DNA of 11,685 nucleotides, taken from contig JASJBO010000245.1 of the NCBI GenBank assembly GCA_030066475.1, positions 1 to 11,685 on the forward strand, read 5' to 3'. This document shows positions 1-4,582 of this stretch, piece by piece. The position numbers were made by a program, and so were the translations under genes. Every line of letters begins with the position of its first letter. The first letter of the stretch is position 1. This DNA is from Myxococcota bacterium (GTDB taxonomy: Bacteria; Myxococcota_A; UBA9160; PR03). The notes below the pieces were generated by a model that saw nothing but the letters and a program-made list of their open reading frames with translations, did not search any database and had not been told where the DNA came from.

Positions 1-403
1 GCCCATCCAGCTCCCGAAGCACGAGGATCTCCCGGTGCTCCGGCGGCAGCGCCGCGAGCGCGCGGTCCAGACAGTCGATCAGATCCCGAATCTCGAGCTC
101 GCGCTCCGGGTCGCAGAGCGCACACGAGACGACGGCGGACCCGCCTTCGTCCTCCCAGCGGCGTCGACGCATCCGCGAGCGCCGGGCGTGGAGGCTCCGG
201 TGGACGACGGTTCGCAGGAGCCATCTGCGGAGATGCTCGGGGACCTCACCCGCCTGCCAGAGAGTGATCAGCGCTTCCTGCACCGCATCCGACGCGGCAT
301 CGTCGTCGCCGAGGATGCGATGCGCGGTGGCCCGAACCGCGGGCAGATGGGGACCCACGAGCGCTTCGAAGCTCTCCAGACTGCCGTCTGCTCTGTGTTG
401 CAC
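1..403 (-). CDS. ECF-type RNA polymerase sigma factor, C-terminus cut by window edge
   Basis: Translating the minus strand from GTG at 403 gives 134 residues with no stop before the window edge. A region-2-like segment is seen at residues 33-50 (DDDAASDAVQEALITLWQ), then a basic stretch (74-82), then the start of sigma region 4 at 112-134 (LAALPPEHREILVLRELDG). This is the two-domain layout of extracytoplasmic-function sigma factors, which redirect RNA polymerase to GGAAC-type promoters. GTG 403 is chosen because a GGGGAG ribosome site lies 7 nt upstream (411-416). The last part of the HTH that reads the -35 element, and any anti-sigma gene downstream, lie outside the window. It does not carry the GGAAC-N15-GGCAC motif found upstream of four neighbouring units. 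That it drives those units is inference from proximity. Confidence 0.88.
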   Translation of the reverse strand, partial: MQHRADGSLESFEALVGPHLPAVRATAHRILGDDDAASDAVQEALITLWQAGEVPEHLRRWLLRTVVHRSLHARRSRMRRRRWEDEGGSAVVSCALCDPERELEIRDLIDCLDRALAALPPEHREILVLRELDG

Positions 404-444
404 GGCGATGCTCCCCAACAGCTGAACCGTTCGACGCTGCCGCG

Positions 445-462
445 CACACGAAGGGTCGTGTG
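445..462. promoter_or_regulatory. Perfect 7-4-7 inverted repeat upstream of the sigma factor gene
   Basis: CACACGA-aggg-TCGTGTG is a perfect dyad lying 42-59 bp upstream of the sigma factor start codon. It could be an operator for the sigma gene, or a hairpin ending transcription of the DUF2946 gene that stops at 514. There is no T-tract, so an operator or simple RNA hairpin is about as likely as a terminator. Confidence 0.35.
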
Positions 463-478
463 AGCAGCGCCTCCGCCG

Positions 479-495
479 GGGCCCGCTCCGGGCCC
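479..495 (-). terminator. GC-rich hairpin after the DUF2946 gene
   Basis: GGGCCCG-CTC-CGGGCCC is a perfect 7-bp stem with a 3-nt loop, 19 nt beyond the stop codon of the DUF2946 gene in its direction of transcription. It lacks a following T-run, so it may only slow polymerase or protect a 3' end. The position supports a transcript end between this gene and the sigma factor gene. Confidence 0.3.
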
Positions 496-513
496 GGCTC
501 GTGACTGGAACGA

Positions 514-858
514 TCAGCCGAGGGGCGGAGCGCGGGGGGATTCGGGCGCGCGGGACGCGCGGATGGGCACGAGCAGCGGAACGACCGGCGCGATGCGTCC
601 GACGACCGGGGTGCACACCTGAGCCTGCATGCCGGCCGAGTCGAGGGCCGTGCGACCCTGGGAGAGCGACAGGCACAGGTCGCAGTGGGCTCCAGCCTCG
701 GGATCTGCCGAGGGAGCCTCCGCCGGCGGGCCGGTGGTCCCGCCCGTCTCCAGGTGTTCGAGTGCGTGCGCCGAGGAGAGGGTCGGCTGCACGACCGCCA
801 GAGCCGCGAACGCGGCGATGAGGGCAGCCCCTAGCAGCTTGCGACCGGGGATGGGCAT
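514..858 (-). CDS. DUF2946-like secreted Cys/His protein, probably metal-related
   Basis: This 114-residue protein has a basic N-terminus (GRK) and a hydrophobic stretch at about 8-29, consistent with a signal peptide or membrane anchor. It is followed by a His pair (AHALEH, 30-35), an HCDLC motif at 58-62 with a LSLSQG continuation, and a C-terminal RAPP. That order (N-terminal hydrophobic segment, HCxxC, RAPP end) is typical of DUF2946 proteins, small envelope proteins often found beside copper or other metal genes; their biochemical role is not established. An upstream in-frame extension exists to 1035, but ATG 858 is preferred because the signal-like segment begins here and GAGG lies just upstream. 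The motif at 922-946 would give a leader of roughly 57 nt. Family call moderate; metal link inferred from context. Confidence 0.7.
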   Translation of the reverse strand: MPIPGRKLLGAALIAAFAALAVVQPTLSSAHALEHLETGGTTGPPAEAPSADPEAGAHCDLCLSLSQGRTALDSAGMQAQVCTPVVGRIAPVVPLLVPIRASRAPESPRAPPLG

Positions 859-921
859 CGTGCCTCGTGATCTCCTTGACGCGGGTTCCCTGCGGGGCAC
901 CGCGCTCGTATCTACTATTTT

Positions 922-946
922 GTGCCGATGGGGCTGCAGAAGTTCC
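922..946 (-). promoter_or_regulatory. Bipartite ECF-like promoter motif GGAAC-N15-GGCAC, DUF2946 gene
   Basis: On the minus strand GGAAC is at 946-942 and GGCAC at 926-922, separated by 15 nt, ending 63 nt before the DUF2946 start codon. The same pair at the same spacing recurs at 1981-2005, 2042-2066 and 4514-4538. GGAAC is the usual core of ECF -35 elements. GGCAC in the -10 position is not a standard ECF -10, so the promoter reading is inference. Confidence 0.55.
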
Positions 947-1061
947 ATGAAAATGTAAGCGACTGAAGTTGCGGGGGATTTTGCCGCGGGTGGGTGGGCT
1001 CGGGACGGTCTCGAGGGGGTGAGCGGCGCGGCCAACGCAGGACCGCCCGTCCGGGATCGGC

Positions 1062-1067
1062 TAGTAT
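1062..1067 (+). promoter_or_regulatory. Possible -10 element for the Cys/His-rich gene
   Basis: TAGTAT, 32 nt before the ATG at 1100, matches TATAAT at four of six bases. No convincing -35 lies at the right distance, and the GGAAC-N15-GGCAC motif of neighbouring genes is absent here, so this gene may be controlled differently. Confidence 0.2.
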
Positions 1068-1099
1068 GCGTCTCCTACCGCAACTCGAGGAGAACACTC

Positions 1100-1444
1100 A
1101 TGTCCTGCACTCCGCACGAGGACCACAAGCACGTCCACGGGGAGGGCTGCGGTCACCTGGCGGTGCGCCACGAGGGCCACACCGACTACCTGCACGACGG
1201 CCATCTCCATCATCCCCACTCGGACCACGTGGATGAGCACCGCCTGGCGGTCGGCGAGGCGAACCCGGCCGACTGCACGCCCGATCACGCGTGCGGCTCG
1301 CACGAGGCCGGCCACGAGCACGGCGCTGGCTGCGGGCACGAGGCCGTGCCGCACGGCGACCACGTGGACTACCTGGTGGACGGCCACCTGCATCACGCCC
1401 ACGGTGGCCACTGCGACGACCACGGTCCCGTGGCGCAAGCCTGA
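1100..1444 (+). CDS. Small Cys/His-rich metal-binding protein with two 37-residue repeats
   Basis: The 114-residue product has 27 His and 6 Cys, no signal peptide and no membrane segment, so it is probably cytoplasmic. Residues 11-47 and 72-108 are two copies of one unit, identical at 24 of 37 positions. The core in each is HGxGCGHxAV, DYLxDGHLHHxH and a closing HxxDxH. This density of ligands argues for binding of Zn, Ni, Co or Cu as a buffer or donor. Similar short CGHxAVxHGDHVDYLxDGHxHxxH proteins occur in bacteria under uninformative names. The start is firm: GAGGAG sits 7 nt before ATG 1100. It is divergent from the DUF2946 gene and convergent with merC, 37 nt away. Function inferred only from composition and neighbours. 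Confidence 0.85.
   Translation: MSCTPHEDHKHVHGEGCGHLAVRHEGHTDYLHDGHLHHPHSDHVDEHRLAVGEANPADCTPDHACGSHEAGHEHGAGCGHEAVPHGDHVDYLVDGHLHHAHGGHCDDHGPVAQA
1130..1423 (+). repeat. Intragenic duplication: two 111-bp coding units 61 codons apart
   Basis: Unit 1 spans 1130-1240 and unit 2 spans 1313-1423, with a diverged linker between them containing two more Cys (residues 59 and 65) in a CxPDHxCxxH arrangement. All nine His of unit 1 except residue 32 are matched in unit 2, pointing to selection on ligand positions. Confidence 0.75.
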
Positions 1445-1456
1445 GGGTTCGCGCCG

Positions 1457-1500
1457 TCGGAGGCGAGCGAAGCTCGCTGAGCTAGCCGGAGGCCTCCCGA
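1457..1500. terminator. Branched stem-loop between convergent genes, possible two-way terminator
   Basis: An inner hairpin GCGAGC-gaa-GCTCGC (1463-1477) lies in the gap between the Cys/His-rich gene and merC. An alternative longer pairing joins GGAGGC (1459-1464) to GCCTCC (1492-1497). The two structures share bases, so they compete. No T-run follows on either strand, which makes intrinsic termination uncertain. Confidence 0.35.
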
Positions 1501-1904
1501 TGGTCGCACGCATCGGCGCGGCACAATCTGAAGTTGCGAAGGTGCGCCCCGATCAGGATCCCGGCTGACCCGACCGTCACGATCCGTTCACCGATCTCTC
1601 CGATCAGGTTGTGAGCGGCCGCGACCGCGAAAGAGAGGCCTAGCAGGCCGAGGACTCCCAACAGGAGCACCCATCGGTCCTTGTGCCTCCAGCAACCGAG
1701 TCCGAATGCCAGGATGGACGCGGGCAGGATCGCCCAGAGCAGCATCTGGTGGAAGGTCTCGTCGGCCAGGAACGAGGCCTGCAACGACGTCCCCACCACG
1801 AGAAGCACGGGTGCGGCAGCGCAATGAAGGGCGCAGACCGCTGAACCCAGTATCCCGACCCCGTCCGCGAAGGATCGGACACCGAACGATCTCGTCCTTT
1901 CCAC
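1482..1904 (-). CDS. MerC-family inner-membrane protein
   Basis: The product is 140 residues with about four hydrophobic segments. The N-terminal part DGVGILGSAVCALHCAAAP (14-32) carries the paired Cys and His of MerC-type proteins, and the C-terminus ends with a Cys/His/Asp-rich tail (CRADACDH). MerC proteins move Hg(II) in mer operons, but chromosomal MerC-domain proteins without merA or merT/P are also found beside zinc-regulated genes. Since no other mer gene is visible, mercury transport should not be assumed. GTG 1904 is chosen because GGAGG lies 7 nt upstream and the membrane region starts soon after; an in-frame extension upstream reads through the promoter region and overlaps the opposite gene. 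It shares a 174-bp divergent promoter region with the cobW-like gene. Confidence 0.8.
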   Translation of the reverse strand: MERTRSFGVRSFADGVGILGSAVCALHCAAAPVLLVVGTSLQASFLADETFHQMLLWAILPASILAFGLGCWRHKDRWVLLLGVLGLLGLSFAVAAAHNLIGEIGERIVTVGSAGILIGAHLRNFRLCRADACDHREASG

Positions 1905-1980
1905 TCGTTCCCCTCCTCGCCGTCTCGGATAGACCGAGCAGGGTGACCCTCCCCGGGCGACGAGGTCGTCCTTAGAACCA

Positions 1981-2005
1981 GTGCCGGTCGGGTCCACCGA
2001 GTTCC
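1981..2005 (-). promoter_or_regulatory. Bipartite ECF-like promoter motif GGAAC-N15-GGCAC, merC
   Basis: GGAAC at 2005-2001 and GGCAC at 1985-1981 on the minus strand, spacing 15 nt, 76 nt before the merC start. The six-base extensions GGAACT and GGCACT are shared with the divergent copy at 2042-2067. Confidence 0.55.
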
Positions 2006-2041
2006 CGGAGCTGGCCTGCCAGCGCCGATCTCGAACGATCA

Positions 2042-2066
2042 GGAACTCGGGCCTTTCCGCTGGCAC
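2042..2066 (+). promoter_or_regulatory. Bipartite ECF-like promoter motif GGAAC-N15-GGCAC, cobW-like operon
   Basis: GGAAC at 2042-2046 and GGCAC at 2062-2066. The motif ends only 12 nt before the sole plausible start codon (GTG 2079), so if it is the promoter the mRNA would be leaderless or nearly so. Confidence 0.5.
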
Positions 2067-2078
2067 TTCAGGGGCAGG

Positions 2079-3146
2079 GTGTCCCGTGCTTCCGGATTCG
2101 ATACGAGCGAGCAGCCCGATCCTTCTCTGGGCGTCCACCTGCTCGCGGGTCTGCCCACCGAGGGGGTGCGATGGGGCTTCGAGCGGGCGGGTGAGGTGAT
2201 GCCCGTCGTGCCGCTCGACGCGCTCGTCGATGCGGTCGTCGGCAACGAGACCCGCATCGGCGTCCTGCTTCCGCCCTTCGTCGAGCCGTCTTTTCTCGTC
2301 GAGAGCTGGGAGGCCTGCAACTTCCTGCCGCAGCGCTTCGGCTGCCCGGCCCACATCGCGAGCGTCTCGACCTTCGTCGATGCCGATTGCGCGGTCGACC
2401 ACCTGGCTTCGGCCACGCCACTCTCGCGGCACGGCTGGGGTCGGAGCGATCGCGACCGACGCACCGTCGCCGACGTCCTATGCGAACAGATCGAGTCGGC
2501 GACGCACCTCGCGCTCGTCGGCCCGACGTCCCCCTCTGGTCGCCTCGCCCGTCTGCTCACGGTGCTCAATCCCGGAGCCTCGCCCATCCCGCTCCGCAGT
2601 GGATCGGGCCGCGACGACTTTCGAGTCGACGCGGCGGCGGCTCGATCCGTTCCGGTCGTGCCGCCCTGGCTCGCGGCTCTGCAGGGCGAGTGCGATCCGG
2701 CGCCGAGGTCCGACCTCTTCGTCTACCGACGCGCGCGTCCCTTCGATCCGGGGCGCTTCGGTGACTGGCTGGCGAATCCCCCGCGAGATCTGGTCCGGGG
2801 CAAGGGACACGTCTGGCTCGCCAGCGACCCGGATCAGATCTTCGGCTACTCGTGCGCCGGATCCGTGCATCGACTGTTCCCGGCCGGTCGGTGGTGGGCG
2901 AGTCGCGCGCACGGCGCCTGGCCGAGCTGTACCTCGCAACGGCGTCGGCTGCTCGAGCGATGGCATCCCCACTTCGGCGACCGCCGCCAGGAGCTCGTAT
3001 TCGCCGGCGTCGACCTCGACCCCGATCGCCTGTGCGCGGGTCTCGACGCCTGCCTCCTGCCGGAAGAGACCATCGACGATGCGTTGCATGCGTCCCGGGC
3101 GGAGGGCTCAGGGGTACCTTCGACGCCGCGAACGAAGCTTCACTGA
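2079..3146 (+). CDS. Degenerate CobW-family protein without P-loop, CobW_C domain intact
   Basis: The 355-residue product has a clear CobW C-terminal domain at about 213-330: RRARPFDPGRF, LVRGKGHVWLA, AGRWWAS, FGDRRQELVFAGVDLD and LDACLLPEET match the usual block order. The N-terminal half follows the G3E fold by position (VEPSFLVESW, FVDADCAVD, VADVLCEQIESATHLALVG, LNP), but the Walker A GxxGxGKT is missing (only LLAGLPTEG at 21-29), the NKxD base-recognition motif is replaced by VGPTSP, and the GCxCC metal site is absent. It should not hydrolyse GTP as a normal metallochaperone does. The pattern resembles the zinc-responsive mycobacterial Rv0106-type CobW-like proteins. GTG 2079 is the only usable start retaining the first strand. 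Its stop overlaps the next ATG by one base. Confidence 0.82.
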   Translation: MSRASGFDTSEQPDPSLGVHLLAGLPTEGVRWGFERAGEVMPVVPLDALVDAVVGNETRIGVLLPPFVEPSFLVESWEACNFLPQRFGCPAHIASVSTFVDADCAVDHLASATPLSRHGWGRSDRDRRTVADVLCEQIESATHLALVGPTSPSGRLARLLTVLNPGASPIPLRSGSGRDDFRVDAAAARSVPVVPPWLAALQGECDPAPRSDLFVYRRARPFDPGRFGDWLANPPRDLVRGKGHVWLASDPDQIFGYSCAGSVHRLFPAGRWWASRAHGAWPSCTSQRRRLLERWHPHFGDRRQELVFAGVDLDPDRLCAGLDACLLPEETIDDALHASRAEGSGVPSTPRTKLH

Positions 3147-4459
3147 TGCTCGACTGGCTCGTGATCGGCGGAGGGCCACACGGCGTCCACACGGCACTTC
3201 GTCTGATCGGGGAGGCGGGCGTCCCGCGCGACGCCGTCCGCATCCTCGACGACGAGCAGCACCTCTTGGCGCGATGGCGCAGGTCGACCCGCAATACGGG
3301 GATGCGATATCTCCGTTCGCCCAGCGTTCATCACATCGATCTGTCCTCGGCCTCGCTCCAGCGCTTTGCCAACGGCCGGGGTCGGAGCGTGGATCGGCCC
3401 TTCACGCGTCCCTACTCCCGGCCCGCGCTCGACCTCTTCGATCTCCATTGCGAGGACGTGATCGAGCGACACCGGCTCGGGGCGCTCCACGTCCGGGGAC
3501 GCGCAACCCGGCTCGATCTCACCACGCCGGGCGCGCGAGTGGAGTTCGAGGACCTGGCAGGGGGCGGGCGCTCCGGGGAGATCCGTGCGCGGCACGCGAT
3601 CCTGGCCATCGGTGCGCCGCGCCAGCCGGAGTGGCCCGATTGGGCGCGCCGCGCCGTCGCGGAGGTGGACGGGGCGACGGCCGCGGCGTCCGGGCGGATC
3701 CGGCATGTATTCGATCCGGGCTTCGAGCTCGTGGACGATGGAGACGACACGGTCGTAGCCGTGATTGGGGCAGGCATCTCGGGCGCGCAGGTGGCGCTCC
3801 GACTGGCTCGCGAGAGGTGCCGTGTCATCCTCGTCTCGCGGCACGCGCTGAGAGTCGAGCAGTTCGACAGCGACCCCGGCTGGCAGGGGCCCAGGAACAT
3901 GGGGGGCTTCGCGCGGGTGAAGGATCCGAACGAGCGTCGCCGCCGCGTTCGCGCCGCACGGCATCGCGGCTCGATGCCGCCGGACGTGCACTCGGCGCTG
4001 CGTCTCGCCCGCGCCGACGGCAGGATCGAAGTCGTCGAGGACGCCGAGGTCACTTCGGCGCGCGTCTCGGGCCGCGGAGTCTCCCTCGAGCTCGAAGGGC
4101 GCAGAATGCACGCGGACCGCGTCCTGCTCGCAACAGGCTTCCCGAGCCGTCGTCCGGGCGGCTCGTGGCTCGACGATGCGGTGGATGCGCTCGGGCTGCC
4201 CTGCGCCGCTTGCGGCTATCCGGTGGTCGACCGGGGCCTGCGCTGGCATCCGCGCCTGTTCGTGACCGGGGCGCTCGCAGAGCTCGAGCTCGGGCCCGTC
4301 TCGCGAAACCTGTCGGGCGCTCAGCGAGCGGGAGATCGGGTCGTGGCCGTCGCGCAGCAGCTGGGGGCGTCGAGGCGCCCGACATGCCAGGTCGGTGGGC
4401 GCCTTCGACGTGACGATGCAGCGGAGAACGTGCGCGTGGGCGTGCCGCCTGCCTGCTGA
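3146..4459 (+). CDS. FAD/NAD(P)-binding oxidoreductase (flavoprotein monooxygenase-like)
   Basis: This 437-residue protein has two Rossmann motifs: LVIGGGPHG near the N-terminus (residues 5-13, FAD) and VAVIGAGISG at 204-213 (NAD(P)H). VLLATGFPS (327-335) and LFVTGALAELELGPVSRN (371-388) are typical of the closing part of FAD/NAD(P)-binding proteins related to N-hydroxylating monooxygenases. No transmembrane segment is seen. ATG 3146 overlaps the stop of the CobW-like gene by one base (TGATG), so the two are translationally coupled and should be made together. The substrate is unknown. A role in making or modifying a metal-binding small molecule, or in redox chemistry under metal limitation, would suit the neighbours but is inference. 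The last 25-30 residues are arginine-rich and look poorly conserved in style. Confidence 0.85.
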   Translation: MLDWLVIGGGPHGVHTALRLIGEAGVPRDAVRILDDEQHLLARWRRSTRNTGMRYLRSPSVHHIDLSSASLQRFANGRGRSVDRPFTRPYSRPALDLFDLHCEDVIERHRLGALHVRGRATRLDLTTPGARVEFEDLAGGGRSGEIRARHAILAIGAPRQPEWPDWARRAVAEVDGATAAASGRIRHVFDPGFELVDDGDDTVVAVIGAGISGAQVALRLARERCRVILVSRHALRVEQFDSDPGWQGPRNMGGFARVKDPNERRRRVRAARHRGSMPPDVHSALRLARADGRIEVVEDAEVTSARVSGRGVSLELEGRRMHADRVLLATGFPSRRPGGSWLDDAVDALGLPCAACGYPVVDRGLRWHPRLFVTGALAELELGPVSRNLSGAQRAGDRVVAVAQQLGASRRPTCQVGGRLRRDDAAENVRVGVPPAC

Positions 4460-4513
4460 ACCGCCCGAGCGCCTCGTCCCTGGGCCGCGAACGGCTCGAG
4501 GTCGCGAGACGAC

Positions 4514-4538
4514 GGAACCAAAGGGGCATGGGCGGCAC
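4514..4538 (+). promoter_or_regulatory. Bipartite ECF-like promoter motif GGAAC-N15-GGCAC, HAF-repeat gene
   Basis: GGAAC at 4514-4518 and GGCAC at 4534-4538, spacing 15 nt, ending 44 nt before the start codon at 4583. The N15 sequence differs completely from those of the other three copies, so the match is not simple duplication of DNA. Confidence 0.55.
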
Positions 4539-4582
4539 CGAGGTGGTGCAACAGTGCATAGCCGCTCGAGGAGGTTCGAACG

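Larger units (their letters stand above)
1980..2067. promoter_or_regulatory. Mirror-symmetric divergent regulatory region between merC and the cobW-like gene
   Basis: AGTGCC (1980-1985) and CCGAGTTCC (1997-2005) are mirrored exactly by GGAACTCGG (2042-2050) and GGCACT (2062-2067), both pairs centred on 2023.5. The region therefore holds two outward-facing copies of one bipartite element with arms conserved beyond the core motif. A small dyad CTGGC-ct-GCCAG (2011-2022) lies between them, slightly left of centre. Confidence 0.6.

Noticed and set aside
507..531. Fifth near-match GGAAC-N15-GGAGC on the plus strand
   Set aside because: Second half mismatches, it overlaps the 3' end of the DUF2946 gene, and no plus-strand gene follows.
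859..965. Zur- or Fur-like box in the AT-richer part of the DUF2946/Cys-His intergenic region
   Set aside because: Only a half-site-like GAAAATGTAA is present. No palindrome of the expected length was found.
1040..1062. GGACC...GGCTA before the Cys/His-rich gene as a degenerate copy of the shared motif
   Set aside because: Both halves have mismatches and the spacing is one base shorter, so it is not counted as a member.
1061..1513. 150-residue Val-rich minus-strand frame opposite the Cys/His-rich gene
   Set aside because: CAC and GAC codons read in reverse give GTG and GTC, which explains the Val content. It has no ribosome site.
2060..2075. Sigma-54 promoter (TGGCAC-N8-GC) before the cobW-like gene
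   Set aside because: The -24 GG and -12 GC spacing fits, but the -12 region lacks the TT, the other three motif copies do not keep it, and it would end right at the start codon.
2230..4413. 727-residue plus-strand open frame in a second reading frame
   Set aside because: Arg/Ser/Pro-rich shadow of the cobW-like and oxidoreductase genes. It has no domains, and both genes in the other frames have clear motifs.
4569..4582. GGTTCGAAC resembling a tRNA T-loop
   Set aside because: No acceptor stem, D-arm or anticodon arm can be built around it; the segment is the ribosome-binding region of the HAF gene.
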